A stretch of DNA of 64,000 nt from assembly GCF_001625575.1 (NCBI RefSeq), contig NZ_AUXV01000001.1, positions 233,716 through 297,715 on the forward strand, given 5' to 3'. Under the pieces are notes generated by a model, which made no database searches, had not been told where the DNA came from, and saw only the letters and a list, made by a program, of their open reading frames with translations. Position numbers and translations under genes: made by a program. This DNA comes from Pseudoalteromonas luteoviolacea S2607 (lineage in GTDB: Bacteria; Pseudomonadota; Gammaproteobacteria; Enterobacterales; Alteromonadaceae). Shown one piece after another: positions 10,383 through 21,809 of this stretch (its first letter is position 1; the number at the start of each line of letters is the position of its first letter).

Positions 10383-11423
10383 TTACAGGAACTCCTCACC
10401 ACCGCCGCCACCCAGCATGATTTCACCAGAGTCAGCAAGTCGTCTGGCGGTCGCTAGGATTTCCTTCTGCGCAGCTTCGACTTCACTAATACGAACAGGT
10501 GGCATCGCTTCTAAGTCGTCCGCCATCATTTCTGCTGCACGTTTCGACATGTTACTTAAAATCTTGTCTTTTAATGAATCGTCAGCACCTTTAATCGCTT
10601 TCATCAGTACATCTTGCTGTACTTCACGAAGGATGGCCTGAATACCTCTATCTTCGACATCCATTAAGTTCTCAAAGACAAACATCAAGTCTTGAATTTG
10701 CTGTGACATTTCTTCATCGTGTTCACGAATTGAGTCCATTAACTGCCCTTCAACATTTGTATCCAGGTAGTTCATAATATCTGCAGCGGCTTTAAGGCCA
10801 CCCATCTTCGCAGCTTGCGCACCGGCTTGACCCGCAAACTGTTTCTCCATAATCTCATTTAGCTCTTGTAGTGCCGCAGGTTGTACTTCTTCTAAATTGG
10901 CAATACGCATTGTTAAGTCAAGCCTTACCTTCTCTGTAAACTGAGAAAGGATCTCTGCTGACTGCTCTGGTTCCAGATAAGACAATACGATTGTTTGGAT
11001 CTGCGGGTGCTCATTACGGATAATATTAGCAACCTGCTTGGAGTCCATCCATTTAAGAGAATCAAGGCCTTTCGCACCTGATCCCATAACAATTTGATCG
11101 ATAAGACTCGCAGCTTTGTCCTCACCGAGTGCAGCGGTAAGGGCCTTTTTGATAAAGTCTTCAGATTGAAAACCGATTGTACTAAAGCTTTGGATTTGCT
11201 CAATAAATAGGTTATGTACTGCACTGATTTTAGACTGAGATAAATCATCTATTGCAGCCATTGCCATACCGACTTTCTGTACTTGCTTCGGCTCAAGGTG
11301 TTTTAATATCTGCGCTGCATCTTCTTCCGTTAGGCTAAGCAGCAAGATGGCGGCCTTATCGACCCCATCTAACTTCTCAACATCGAAAGCTGGCGGCAGT
11401 TGTTTTTGTTCTTCATCACTCAT
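10383..11423 (-). CDS. fliG: Flagellar motor switch protein FliG
   Basis: FliG is the C-ring protein that contacts the MotA-type stator and generates torque. The 346 residues contain the N-terminal domain (KAAILLLSLTEEDAAQILKHL), the middle domain with the EHPQIQTIVLSYL motif, and the C-terminal domain with charged torque residues (about 285-300, REVQQDVLMKAIKG). The ATG lies within the end of fliF (8-base overlap), implying coupled translation. Confidence 0.98.
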   Translation of the reverse strand: MSDEEQKQLPPAFDVEKLDGVDKAAILLLSLTEEDAAQILKHLEPKQVQKVGMAMAAIDDLSQSKISAVHNLFIEQIQSFSTIGFQSEDFIKKALTAALGEDKAASLIDQIVMGSGAKGLDSLKWMDSKQVANIIRNEHPQIQTIVLSYLEPEQSAEILSQFTEKVRLDLTMRIANLEEVQPAALQELNEIMEKQFAGQAGAQAAKMGGLKAAADIMNYLDTNVEGQLMDSIREHDEEMSQQIQDLMFVFENLMDVEDRGIQAILREVQQDVLMKAIKGADDSLKDKILSNMSKRAAEMMADDLEAMPPVRISEVEAAQKEILATARRLADSGEIMLGGGGGEEFL

Positions 11424-13134
11424 CTTCAGTTAACCACGCTTTGACCACTTGTGAAGAAAGCTCTGGTTCATTCGCCACGAGTGCACGAACCGCTTTCAGT
11501 AGATCTTCATCTCCATGTAAGTCTGGCAATTGTAATGTACCATCGGAAGAGAAGCCAACAGCAGATTCATCAAAGTCATTACTTAGCATGTCAAGTGTAC
11601 TATCGCCTAAGTCAACACCAGCAGTTAATGCATCTTCATCATAGTCTTCTAGTGTATCATCTGGGTATATCAGTCTCTTCAGCATAGGGCGAACTACAGC
11701 CATAATCAATACAATGATTACCAAAGCCCCTGCTGCTAACCTTACAACCTTCATGAACCACTCTTGCTCCCATAAAGGCATTTCTGACGCTTCTAAGATA
11801 TCCTCACGCACAAATGGGACTGTTACGACCTCTAATGCATCTCCGCGCTGCATGTCGAAACCTACACCACCTTGTAAAAGTCGACGTATATTATTTAATT
11901 CTTCCTGCGAACGAGGCGTCATAGCCATATTGCCTTCAGCATCAGGTTTAGCAACATAATCAACAGCCACTGATACACTGATACGGCGGATCACACCTGT
12001 TTGCTGGCGTTTATGCGAGATAGTCGTATCTAGCTCATAGTTACGTGTTGCTTCTTTTTGCGAACGTGTTGGTGTCGTGCCTTTGCCACTGCCACCAGCA
12101 CCTGCAATTTCTGGAATATTGGAGTCTACCGGCGGTTGGTTCGTCAATGCACCAGGAATACCTGCGGTGATACCGCCTATATTGCTTTCCTCGAACGTAG
12201 TTTCACTTCTTACTGCTGGTAAATCAGGGTTAAAGCGCTTCTGTGTTTCTTCAATCGCACTGAAGTCCATCGTTAAGTCGACCTGAGCAGTAAAGTTACC
12301 TAAACCAACAACTGGGATCATGATGCTGTCGATTTTCGATAAATATTCAGACTCACGTTTACGTTCGATTTCATACTCTTTGCGAGAGCGTGCAGCCAAG
12401 GAGTCCTGAGATCCCGAATTTAAAAGGCGACCATTTTGATCGGTGACTGTAACGCGTGACGGTTCAAGCCCTTGAACGGCAGAAGCAACGATATCAACGA
12501 TTGAATCCACCTCTTCACCATCAAGTGTACGACCGCGCTTCATGGTTAGTACAACCGTTGCAGAAGGTTTTTTCTCACGACGAGCAAATACATTCTCTTT
12601 TGGAATTGCCAAAAGCACTTTTGCTCTGTTGATATCTTGCAACTCTTCAATGGTTCTCGCGAGTTGCTGTTCACGGCTGTGCTTAAGTCTCTCTCTTTCA
12701 AGACGTTGACTGACACCAAAGCCCATGTCTTGCATCAAAATATCTGTGCCTGACGATGGTGATTGCGAAAAGCCGTCTCGGGCCATTTTTAATTTGATAT
12801 TTTGATAATCCGTTTCCGCAACCATGATGGTGTTACCATCTAAGTCATAGTCGATTTTTTGAGCATCTAAAAAATCGAGTGTCTGAACCAGCTCATCAGT
12901 TGGATACTGACCTAGTGGGCGCATATCTGGTTGACGTGCCCAGATAATTATAAATACAGCGATTGCTAAACATATTGCCAGTGCGATTACGAGCGTAACT
13001 TGACGTAGCATATCAACGCCGCTTAAAGCACTGAAATAACCAGATTTTTGCTCTTGCTGTGTTTCAGCACCTTCAGCGACTGCTCCTGCTGGACCATCTG
13101 AAAGTGCTAAATCTGTCGATTGATTTGTAGCCAC
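11416..13134 (-). CDS. fliF: Flagellar MS-ring protein FliF
   Basis: FliF forms the membrane MS ring on which the basal body is built. The 572 residues have an N-terminal membrane helix (about 46-67), ring-building periplasmic domains (including DILMQDMGFGVSQRLERER), a second helix near 460-482, and a C-terminal cytoplasmic tail that binds FliG. Length and layout are normal for the family. It is preceded by fliE with 25 bases between. Confidence 0.98.
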   Translation of the reverse strand: MATNQSTDLALSDGPAGAVAEGAETQQEQKSGYFSALSGVDMLRQVTLVIALAICLAIAVFIIIWARQPDMRPLGQYPTDELVQTLDFLDAQKIDYDLDGNTIMVAETDYQNIKLKMARDGFSQSPSSGTDILMQDMGFGVSQRLERERLKHSREQQLARTIEELQDINRAKVLLAIPKENVFARREKKPSATVVLTMKRGRTLDGEEVDSIVDIVASAVQGLEPSRVTVTDQNGRLLNSGSQDSLAARSRKEYEIERKRESEYLSKIDSIMIPVVGLGNFTAQVDLTMDFSAIEETQKRFNPDLPAVRSETTFEESNIGGITAGIPGALTNQPPVDSNIPEIAGAGGSGKGTTPTRSQKEATRNYELDTTISHKRQQTGVIRRISVSVAVDYVAKPDAEGNMAMTPRSQEELNNIRRLLQGGVGFDMQRGDALEVVTVPFVREDILEASEMPLWEQEWFMKVVRLAAGALVIIVLIMAVVRPMLKRLIYPDDTLEDYDEDALTAGVDLGDSTLDMLSNDFDESAVGFSSDGTLQLPDLHGDEDLLKAVRALVANEPELSSQVVKAWLTEDE

Positions 13135-13159
13135 AGTTACTCTCCACTAACTCTCTGAA

Positions 13160-13504
13160 TTACACCGGCATGCTCATGATATCTTTATAAGCTTCAACAA
13201 GCTTATTACGCACCTGAACCGTCGCTTCGAAAGCTACAGATGACTTGTTTTTTGCAATCATAGCTTCTGCCAACGAGACGCTTCTATCACCCATCTCAAC
13301 CGCAGTTACTTTTGCCTTTGTATCTCTTTGCAAATCAGCAACGTTATTCAATGCATTTGAAAGTATATCGCCAAACTGCGCACTCGATGTAGCGGCTGTC
13401 GCCTGAGCTGGTACTTTAGTCTCTGGCTGGATTCTACCTGCTTGAGAGGCCATAGACTGCATTTCTTGATATAAACTGGTGTTTTGAATTTTCATATTGC
13501 TCAC
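13160..13504 (-). CDS. fliE: Flagellar hook-basal body adaptor FliE
   Basis: FliE joins the MS ring to the rod and is an early export substrate. The 114 residues have the usual C-terminal core with TVQVRNKLVEAYKDIMSMPV. It is the first gene of the fliEFGHIJ unit. The ATG follows an AGGGTGAG ribosome-binding site, and a strong sigma-54 site is about 30 bases upstream. Confidence 0.96.
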   Translation of the reverse strand: MSNMKIQNTSLYQEMQSMASQAGRIQPETKVPAQATAATSSAQFGDILSNALNNVADLQRDTKAKVTAVEMGDRSVSLAEAMIAKNKSSVAFEATVQVRNKLVEAYKDIMSMPV

Positions 13505-13532
13505 CCTGTGAGATTACATATGAATAGATAAA

Positions 13533-13549
13533 AGCACTTTTCGTGCCAA
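13533..13549 (-). promoter_or_regulatory. Sigma-54 promoter for fliE operon
   Basis: The minus strand reads TTGGCACGAAAAGTGCT, an almost perfect -24/-12 element (TGGCACG, then GC ten bases after GG). The predicted start of transcription is near 13523, giving a leader of about 20 bases to fliE. This is one of the best sigma-54 matches in the window. Confidence 0.8.
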
Positions 13550-13626
13550 TTTTTAATTCATTATAATCAACAACTTAAAAGGCGGTGAGCAATACTAATG
13601 GGAAGACAGAATTTTGACAGGAGAAT

Positions 13627-13653
13627 AATTGGCCAAGCTGAACTTGGCCAATT
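13627..13653 (-). terminator. Hairpin between flrC and fliE, probable terminator
   Basis: An 11-bp stem (AATTGGCCAAG with its complement) and a 5-base loop directly follow the flrC stop. The trailing bases are A+T-rich but without a clean T-run, so termination could be partial. It would separate flrBC from the fliE operon. Confidence 0.55.
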
Positions 13654-13659
13654 TATTAT

Positions 13660-15066
13660 TTATGCAGGAACTGGCAAACCTAAATCTCTCATTTTAGCCA
13701 GTTTATATCTCAGGGTTCTTGGGCTAATACCTAGAATCTCTGCAACATCTTTTCTTTTACCATTACAGCGGGTCAAGGTATCAAGAATAATTTGATGCTC
13801 TTTATCTTGTAACTCTTCTTTATAACTTAGCGCATCACCCTGCGTTGAACTCGCACTACTTTCGGTCAAACTCACATAAGGTGATACATCTAACTCAACT
13901 GGGCTGCTTGACGGTGCCACCGCTATACTTAGCTCTACCGGCTCAAAATTTTCAATAAATATATCTGTATCAGCAACTTCACTACCCTGTTGTAAAATTA
14001 ACGCTCTTTGTACAACGTTTTCAAGTTCCCTTACATTACCAGGCCAAGCATGCTGCAATAACTTTTCTTGCGCTCCTGTTGATAATTGAGGTGTAGGCTG
14101 TCCAGACTTTTGACAATGCCTTTCCATTAAATGGCTTGCGAGTGGAACAATATCCGCAGCTCTGTCTTTCAAAGGCAACCAAGTCAACGGGAAGACATTT
14201 AATCGATAATATAAGTCTTCTCTGAATTTGCCCTCAGCAACGGCTTCTTTGAGATCTCGGTTACTGGTCGCCAATACACGCACATCTAATTCGATTGTTT
14301 TACGACCACCCAGTCTTTCGACTTCTCGCTCCTGTAAAACACGCAGCAATTTAGCTTGTAACCCCAGATCCATCTCTGTAATCTCATCAAGCAAGATAGT
14401 CCCTTTTTGCGCCTGCTCGAATTTACCCGGACACGCTTGAATAGCACCGGTGAATGCGCCTTTTTCATAACCAAATAAAGTCGCTTCTAGCATATTCTCA
14501 GGAATCGCCGCACAATTAATGGCAACAAATGGCTCACTGCTTCTCTCTGAGCTGTCGTGAATATATCTTGCAAGTACCTCCTTGCCAGAGCCACTAGGGC
14601 CTAACACCATAACACTGGCATCGGATTGCGCGACTTTTTTGGCCAGCGTTAACAGCTGTAAGCTTTTCACATCAGCTACGATGGGCCCTTCAGTCTCTTT
14701 TTCCTTCTCCGGCATGTAGCGGCTGACCATGTTCAGCAATACTTCTGGTGCAAACGGCTTTGCCATATAGTCAATAGCGCCGAGCCTCATTGCTTCAACA
14801 GCATCATCAATGGTGGCGTATGCAGTCATCATTAAAACAGGCAAGTTTGGATAATTGAGCTTAATGCTCTTGAGCAAATCGATGCCGCTCATTTGCCCCA
14901 TTTGCACATCGCTAACCACCAAAGAAAAGCTTTGTTGCTTGAGTAACACCATCGCTTGCTCTGCACTATCCGCCTCAACACATTCAATACCAGCAAGCTC
15001 TAAAGTATCTAAGAGTGCTTCGCGTAAACCTGCGTCATCTTCAACGACTAGAATTTTATTACTCAT
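13660..15066 (-). CDS. flrC: Sigma-54-dependent response regulator FlrC
   Basis: FlrC activates mid-class flagellar genes after phosphorylation by FlrB. The domains are an N-terminal receiver with phosphoacceptor D53 (LVVSDVQMG), an AAA+ domain with Walker A GPSGSGKE (156-163) and the sigma-54 contact loop GAFTGA (203-208), and a C-terminal helix-turn-helix (GKRKDVAEILGISPRTLRYKL). The 468 residues are the normal length. It overlaps flrB by 4 bases (ATGA). Confidence 0.95.
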   Translation of the reverse strand: MSNKILVVEDDAGLREALLDTLELAGIECVEADSAEQAMVLLKQQSFSLVVSDVQMGQMSGIDLLKSIKLNYPNLPVLMMTAYATIDDAVEAMRLGAIDYMAKPFAPEVLLNMVSRYMPEKEKETEGPIVADVKSLQLLTLAKKVAQSDASVMVLGPSGSGKEVLARYIHDSSERSSEPFVAINCAAIPENMLEATLFGYEKGAFTGAIQACPGKFEQAQKGTILLDEITEMDLGLQAKLLRVLQEREVERLGGRKTIELDVRVLATSNRDLKEAVAEGKFREDLYYRLNVFPLTWLPLKDRAADIVPLASHLMERHCQKSGQPTPQLSTGAQEKLLQHAWPGNVRELENVVQRALILQQGSEVADTDIFIENFEPVELSIAVAPSSSPVELDVSPYVSLTESSASSTQGDALSYKEELQDKEHQIILDTLTRCNGKRKDVAEILGISPRTLRYKLAKMRDLGLPVPA

Positions 15067-16172
15067 ACGACCTCCTGAAGCTGAGTGTGTTGAGAAATCG
15101 GTAATAGCATGCTAAAACACGCTCCTCCGCTTGGCATGTTATCTACTTCAACACGCCCTTTATGTGAATTGGCCACTGAGCTGACAACTGCCAGCCCAAG
15201 ACCCGTACCTTGTGATTTGGTTGTAAAAAACGGTTCAAATAATCTGTCAGCTTGAGACAAATCTACCCCAGGGCCATTGTCACTTACAGAAATTCTTACT
15301 TGCTCGTCTTGTGTTTCTCGGGCCGCCCGCAGCGTTATTTTTGCACCCGGTCCAATCACTTGAACACTGTTGTGGATCAAGTTCTGGATTGCACTTGCAA
15401 GTGCCGTTTTATTACCAATAATTTCAATGTCTGGCTCCGGTAAAATGACTTCCATCGCCGCGCTATTCAATGACAACATCGCATCTGCGCCAACTTTGAC
15501 TTCATTCAGTAACTGTTGCATCGAAACTCGCTCTACAACTTGCTGTTCGCCACTTTTGGCAAATAACAACATGTCATTCACTTGGCTTTCTAAATCTTTG
15601 AGGCGAGACATGAGTTTGTTATGAAACTTTTCTCTAGACGGCGTTGGCAAATTCGCACTGCCTAAATTTGCACCGTAAAGCATTGCGGCAGAGAGCGGAG
15701 TACGTACTTGGTGCGCCAATGACGCAACCATTTTGCCAAGTGCACTCAATCTTTGCATATGCGCGACTCTCGCTTGTAATTTGCGCGTTTCGGTTAAATC
15801 GGTCATTAATATTAACTGACCTGGTTCAGGCGTCAGTGCCGTGATCTCCAACTTGATGAGCCTACCATCTCGTAAAGACACCTCATGACCATCATCTTGT
15901 TGCGGACTAAAAGAGCGCTGAATAATGTTAAACCACTTTTCACCCTCTAATGGTTCACCAAGCATATCTTTGGCGATTTGATTCGCCTTTGCGATCATGC
16001 CCTGTCCATCTAGTACAACAACACCTGCAGGCATTGTATCGACCAAATGACTCAGCCAGCTCGCTTGCTGCCTCAGGTCGCTCAGTTCACCAACATACGC
16101 CTCTTGCAGCAAACAAGGGTTAAATTGGTTTTCTGGCACAAATTGTGGATTTATCACTTTCGCTAACGCCAT
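15063..16172 (-). CDS. flrB: Flagellar sensor histidine kinase FlrB
   Basis: FlrB is the cytoplasmic kinase that phosphorylates FlrC. The 369 residues carry a PAS-like region (about 40-125), a HisKA dimerisation domain with phosphoacceptor H154 (SLAHQVRTPLSA), and an ATPase domain with N-box, DNGPGVDL and GTGLGLAVV. There are no membrane helices, as for Vibrio FlrB. It is the first gene of a flrBC unit with a sigma-54 promoter upstream. Confidence 0.95.
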   Translation of the reverse strand: MALAKVINPQFVPENQFNPCLLQEAYVGELSDLRQQASWLSHLVDTMPAGVVVLDGQGMIAKANQIAKDMLGEPLEGEKWFNIIQRSFSPQQDDGHEVSLRDGRLIKLEITALTPEPGQLILMTDLTETRKLQARVAHMQRLSALGKMVASLAHQVRTPLSAAMLYGANLGSANLPTPSREKFHNKLMSRLKDLESQVNDMLLFAKSGEQQVVERVSMQQLLNEVKVGADAMLSLNSAAMEVILPEPDIEIIGNKTALASAIQNLIHNSVQVIGPGAKITLRAARETQDEQVRISVSDNGPGVDLSQADRLFEPFFTTKSQGTGLGLAVVSSVANSHKGRVEVDNMPSGGACFSMLLPISQHTQLQEVV

Positions 16173-16207
16173 GACACTACTCTCATGAATCTTCCTAATG
16201 CTGATAA

Positions 16208-16224
16208 AGCAACCACTGTGCCAA
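16208..16224 (-). promoter_or_regulatory. Sigma-54 promoter for flrBC
   Basis: The minus strand reads TTGGCACAGTGGTTGCT, matching the -24/-12 consensus at all positions except one. It lies about 40 bases before flrB. In Vibrio flrBC is FlrA-dependent, so FlrA encoded nearby is the expected activator. Confidence 0.78.
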
Positions 16225-16280
16225 TTTTATTTTTATAAATATTTCATGAAGTTAACTTAATAAAAAACACTACCAAAACT

Positions 16281-16309
16281 TTGACACTGTATTTTTATAC
16301 AGATATAAA
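16281..16309 (+). promoter_or_regulatory. Sigma-70 promoter for tag
   Basis: A perfect -35 (TTGACA, 16281-16286) is followed 17 bases later by TATAAA (16304-16309). Transcription would begin near 16316, about 80 bases before the tag ATG. The spacer is occupied by a LexA-type palindrome. Confidence 0.75.
16287..16302. promoter_or_regulatory. LexA (SOS) box in the tag promoter
   Basis: The sequence CTGTATTTTTATACAG has the exact CTGT-N8-ACAG form of the gammaproteobacterial SOS box, with an A+T-only centre. It lies precisely between the -35 and -10 hexamers, where a bound repressor would block RNA polymerase. Inference: tag is induced by DNA damage. Confidence 0.72.
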
Positions 16310-16398
16310 ATATAGTTTATCTAGAATTATTGTTCACTTATGGCCTGCGTTTTACGTGCAGGGGTCGATTATTTGACAGACACAAAAAAGGAGCCGCT

Positions 16399-17004
16399 AT
16401 GTGCACTAGGTGCTTATGGCTGGATGCTAGCAAACCAGACTACGTTGCTTATCATGATGAAGAGTGGGGCGTGCCTATTTGGCACGACAATAAGCTTTTT
16501 GAGTTTATTACGCTTGAGTCAGCTCAAGCAGGGCTAAGCTGGTACACAATTTTGAAAAAAAGAACGCATTACCGAACTGCTTTTAATGAATTTGATGTCA
16601 AAGCAGTGGCTAAAATGACCGAAGCAGATGTTGAGCAACTCATGGACAACCCAGGAATTGTCCGCAATAGAGCAAAAATCAAAGCGACTATAAATAATGC
16701 TCAACGCTTTATAGAAGTACAACAAGAATTCGGTAGCTTTGCCAAGTATCAATGGGGCTATGTTGATTTTGAGCCTATTATCAACGACATTCGAGGGAAA
16801 GAAGACTATCCAGCTACCAGTGAAATTAGTGAGCGCTTTGCAAAAGATTTAAAAAAGAGAGGATTTAAGTTTTTAGGTCCGACGACTGTTTACGCACACA
16901 TGCAAGCCAGCGGTATGGTAAATGATCACGATAACGACTGCTTTAGAAAGCAGCCATTGATTGAACATGCAAAGTCTCTCGACCTGAGAGCTCTGTTGAA
17001 CTAG
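16399..17004 (+). CDS. tag: DNA-3-methyladenine glycosylase I
   Basis: Tag removes 3-methyladenine from alkylated DNA, starting base-excision repair. The 201 residues align throughout with the enteric enzyme. Visible are the zinc ligand region CTRC...YHDEEWGVP near the N-terminus, the catalytic LESAQAGLSW segment, the KKRGFKFLG block, and the second zinc-binding pair in VNDHDNDC. The ATG at 16399 follows an AAGGAG site. An in-frame TTG at 16330 would add 23 residues with no family match. It is a lone plus-strand gene inside a minus-strand flagellar region and does not belong to the flagellar system. Confidence 0.95.
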   Translation: MCTRCLWLDASKPDYVAYHDEEWGVPIWHDNKLFEFITLESAQAGLSWYTILKKRTHYRTAFNEFDVKAVAKMTEADVEQLMDNPGIVRNRAKIKATINNAQRFIEVQQEFGSFAKYQWGYVDFEPIINDIRGKEDYPATSEISERFAKDLKKRGFKFLGPTTVYAHMQASGMVNDHDNDCFRKQPLIEHAKSLDLRALLN

Positions 17005-17006
17005 CC

Positions 17007-17036
17007 AATCTGAACCGATTAATCTCGGTTCAGATT
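17007..17036. terminator. Bidirectional hairpin between tag and flrA
   Basis: A perfect 12-bp stem (AATCTGAACCGA and its complement) with a 6-base loop lies between the convergent genes. It covers the last codons of flrA. There is little T-run on either side, so it may act as a weak two-way terminator. Confidence 0.6.
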
Positions 17037-18458
17037 ATACTTTTTCATTTTTTCTACAAGCGTAGTACGTCTAACGCCCAATATTTCAGCAGCACGTGCA
17101 ACAACATAGTCGTACCTTTCCAATGCTTGAGTGATTAAACTCACCTCTAGCTCCGCTAGATAGTCCTTTAATTCAATTCCCTCATCAGGCAACAAACCGA
17201 GCAGTGGTTGCTCAGTAACATTGTCTATCTCATCTTCTTCATCAAAGTCACTGAAGCCACCACTAAACAACTCGTTAAAGGCATCTTTTTCCAGTAACTC
17301 TTCCGGATATTCCGGCTCGAACGCCTCAACTTCAATGTATCGGTACTTGGTTGGCAAATCGGTGACGTCAACTAACTTTTCAGGAAACATGATGGCCATG
17401 CGTTCAACCAAATTGGCCAACTCTCGAATATTACCCGGCCAAGCATGTGCTTTAAGGCTCTCAATAGCTCGGTCGGTAAACTTAACCCCTTTATTACCTT
17501 GTTCAGTCACTCGGCGGAGCAACTCTTTAAGTAACAATGGAATGTCGTCTACACGCTGGCTTAATGACGGGTTCTCGATAGGAAACACATTGAGTCGATA
17601 AAATAAATCTTCACGAAACTTGCCCGTTTCAATCATTTCTTCGAGGTTGCGGTGTGTGGCCGCAATCACACGTACATTAGCTTGAATAGGCTTAGTACCG
17701 CCCACTCGCTCATAACTGCGCTCTTGCAACACCCTTAATAATTTAACCTGCATTTGTAAAGGCATGTCACCAATTTCGTCCAAAAATAGGGTGCCATTTT
17801 GAGCTAGTTCAAATCGCCCTTTACGAGCCGATATTGCCCCCGTAAACGCCCCTTTCTCATGACCAAACAATTCACTTTCAAGCAACTCTCCGGGGATAGC
17901 ACCACAATTTACTGGTACAAATGGGCCTGAGGAACGATTTGACAATAAGTGAACGTTTCTAGCTACCACTTCTTTACCGGTACCGGACTCCCCTAGAATG
18001 AGGACATTGGCATCGGTTTGAGCAACCTGAGAAATTAAAAATCGAACTTCTTTCACGGCTTCGGTATCACCGACTAGGCCATCAAACGCTCTAGCATCTT
18101 TATTCTGCCCACTTTGCCCAGGCAGTAGACTTAAATACTGCTGACAGTCATGTAACAACTGCATCGTGACGTCATGACTAAATGGCTCACTAATTAAGCC
18201 AATTACATTCGCTAGCGACATCAAAGGTCGAAGTGTTTCACCCACAAGGATAAAAGGTTGAGCTGGTAATTTTTTAATATGGTGCTCGTGATCCAATCCA
18301 TTTAGTGCACCAAGTACAATTGTACATTCTTGATATTTTTTGACCAACTCTGGGGTAAATTCTGACTCCGCAGTTACTTTTGCAGCCTGCCCGCAAAATG
18401 TCAGTGCTGCAGCTAATCCAGAAGCACGATTATTGTTGTTATCGATGATCAGTATCAT
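17019..18458 (-). CDS. flrA: Sigma-54-dependent master flagellar regulator FlrA (FleQ family)
   Basis: FlrA is the top-level activator of polar flagellar genes. The domains are an N-terminal FleQ-type receiver-like domain without the usual phosphorylation site (1-115), an AAA+ domain with Walker A GESGTGKE (156-163) and GAFTGA (203-208), and a C-terminal helix-turn-helix ([19 protein letters not shown]). I use the ATG at 18458 ([10 protein letters not shown]). A TTG five codons upstream (18473) is also open, and neither has a strong ribosome-binding site. Confidence 0.93.
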   Translation of the reverse strand: MILIIDNNNNRASGLAAALTFCGQAAKVTAESEFTPELVKKYQECTIVLGALNGLDHEHHIKKLPAQPFILVGETLRPLMSLANVIGLISEPFSHDVTMQLLHDCQQYLSLLPGQSGQNKDARAFDGLVGDTEAVKEVRFLISQVAQTDANVLILGESGTGKEVVARNVHLLSNRSSGPFVPVNCGAIPGELLESELFGHEKGAFTGAISARKGRFELAQNGTLFLDEIGDMPLQMQVKLLRVLQERSYERVGGTKPIQANVRVIAATHRNLEEMIETGKFREDLFYRLNVFPIENPSLSQRVDDIPLLLKELLRRVTEQGNKGVKFTDRAIESLKAHAWPGNIRELANLVERMAIMFPEKLVDVTDLPTKYRYIEVEAFEPEYPEELLEKDAFNELFSGGFSDFDEEDEIDNVTEQPLLGLLPDEGIELKDYLAELEVSLITQALERYDYVVARAAEILGVRRTTLVEKMKKYNLNRD

Positions 18459-18532
18459 TTGGACTGGATCCAAGTGTTTTTATAAGTCTATAGGAGAGAT
18501 TGTAAGGGAGTATGTAAGGGATGCAATACCTA

Positions 18533-18572
18533 AGTGGCGATTTATTGACATAAACGCCAAATAAATGCCACT
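18533..18572. terminator. Hairpin between flrA and the divergent flagellin
   Basis: A roughly 13-bp stem with one bulged base is built from AGTGGCGATTTATT and AATAAATGCCACT, separated by a 13-base loop. It lies after the 3' end of the flagellin at 18608 and in the flrA leader. No T-run follows on the minus strand, so it may be a 3'-end stabiliser or a leader structure rather than a terminator. Confidence 0.45.
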
Positions 18573-18607
18573 CAGTATGTTTTGTATCAATACAAAAGCA
18601 TTAATTT

Positions 18608-19396
18608 TTACTGCAAAAGGCTCAAAACGGACGAAGCAGACTGGTTTGCTTGACCTCTAAGTGCAATTGACGTTTGCGACAAAATATCATTTGCTGTTTT
18701 TTCTGCCGTTGCTTGCGCAAAATCCGTATCAGCGATTCGACTTTGGCTTTCAGCAATTCTGTCGCTTTGATTACCAAGACCTCTAATCGTGCTGTCCAAC
18801 GTATTTTCAAATGCACCAAGTTGTGCTCTTTGAGAGTTAACATCTTTTGAAACTTGATCAGCTGCCGTGATTGCCGCCTGAGCGCCAGCCTGCGTCGATA
18901 CGTCAACACTTAGTATACCTGCTGCAACCGTACCGTCCGTTGGCGTAAAGCTTTGCGTAGTATTTGCATCAGGACCAACCTGAAAGCTAGTCTGTTGACC
19001 ATCAAATAAAGGGTCACCACCAAATGTTGTATTTTCAAACGTTTCGGTGATTTGCGATTGAAGTTGGGATACTTCATCTTGCAACGCTTGTCTATCACTA
19101 TCAGACAATGCACCGTTTCCAGCTTGAATAGAGAGCTCTCTAATACGGCCAACCGCATCGTTAACACCTGACAGTGCGGAATCAGCAGTTTGAGAGTAAG
19201 AAATTCCATCATAGGCGTTTCTTACAGACTGATTTAAACCGTCTTGTTGAGATGTCAGTCGGTTAATAATTTGAAGCGCCGCAGCGTCGTCAGCTGCTGA
19301 GTTCACCTTTTTACCCGTCGCCAACTGTTGGTTCAATTTATTGTTGGTTTGTTCTGTACGGTTAAAAAAAGAATTACTTGGCGAATTAATTTGCAT
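18608..19396 (-). CDS. Divergent short flagellin
   Basis: This is a flagellin-family protein of 262 residues with both conserved ends. The N-terminal coiled coil contains GKKVNSAADDAAALQIINRL and NAYDGISYSQTADSAL. The C-terminal coiled coil ends ASSVLSLLQ. The centre is very short, so there is essentially no surface domain. It lacks the NTNVSSLNAQR opening of the three tandem flagellins and starts MQINSPSNSFFNRT. The ATG at 19396 follows a GGAGAG site. It stands alone beside flrA, away from the other flagellin genes. It could be a minor filament or junction subunit; its role is not clear from sequence. Confidence 0.88.
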   Translation of the reverse strand: MQINSPSNSFFNRTEQTNNKLNQQLATGKKVNSAADDAAALQIINRLTSQQDGLNQSVRNAYDGISYSQTADSALSGVNDAVGRIRELSIQAGNGALSDSDRQALQDEVSQLQSQITETFENTTFGGDPLFDGQQTSFQVGPDANTTQSFTPTDGTVAAGILSVDVSTQAGAQAAITAADQVSKDVNSQRAQLGAFENTLDSTIRGLGNQSDRIAESQSRIADTDFAQATAEKTANDILSQTSIALRGQANQSASSVLSLLQ

Positions 19397-19505
19397 CACA
19401 CTCTCCAGTCTAGTGCTCGTACCCTTAGTCTACGCCTACTCGCTCAAAAAGTCATCTATTACGATAAATTAACCCATGACGTCTGTTTAAATACTGCAAA
19501 ATTTG

Positions 19506-19540
19506 AAAAAGTGATATAAAGTATTGAGTAATCACTTTTT
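19506..19540. terminator. Two-way terminator-like hairpin before pseB
   Basis: A perfect 10-bp stem (AAAAAGTGAT with its complement) and a 15-base loop are followed by a T-run on the plus strand and by T-rich sequence on the minus strand. It lies between the divergent flagellin and pseB. If the sigma-54 candidate just beyond it is real, the hairpin falls at the start of the flagellin leader. Confidence 0.5.
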
Positions 19541-19553
19541 TTTAGGGTGCTGA

Positions 19554-19570
19554 TGCAAACTCTTTACCTA
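19554..19570 (-). promoter_or_regulatory. Weak sigma-54 candidate for the divergent flagellin
   Basis: The minus strand reads TAGGTAAAGAGTTTGCA, with GG and GC ten bases apart and a good TTTGCA. The rest of the -24 element is poor. It would give a leader of about 150 bases. Confidence 0.3.
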
Positions 19571-19619
19571 ATACTTTTTTCTACAGTGTAAAGAAATGAT
19601 TGCACCTTTAGATGGGTAA

Positions 19620-21799
<2,180 letters not shown>

Positions 21800-21809
21800 G
21801 AATGTATGC

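Noticed and set aside
16330..16398. N-terminal extension of tag from a TTG codon
   Set aside because: The added residues have no counterpart in the family, while the ATG at 16399 has an AAGGAG site and starts exactly where the conserved zinc-binding region begins.
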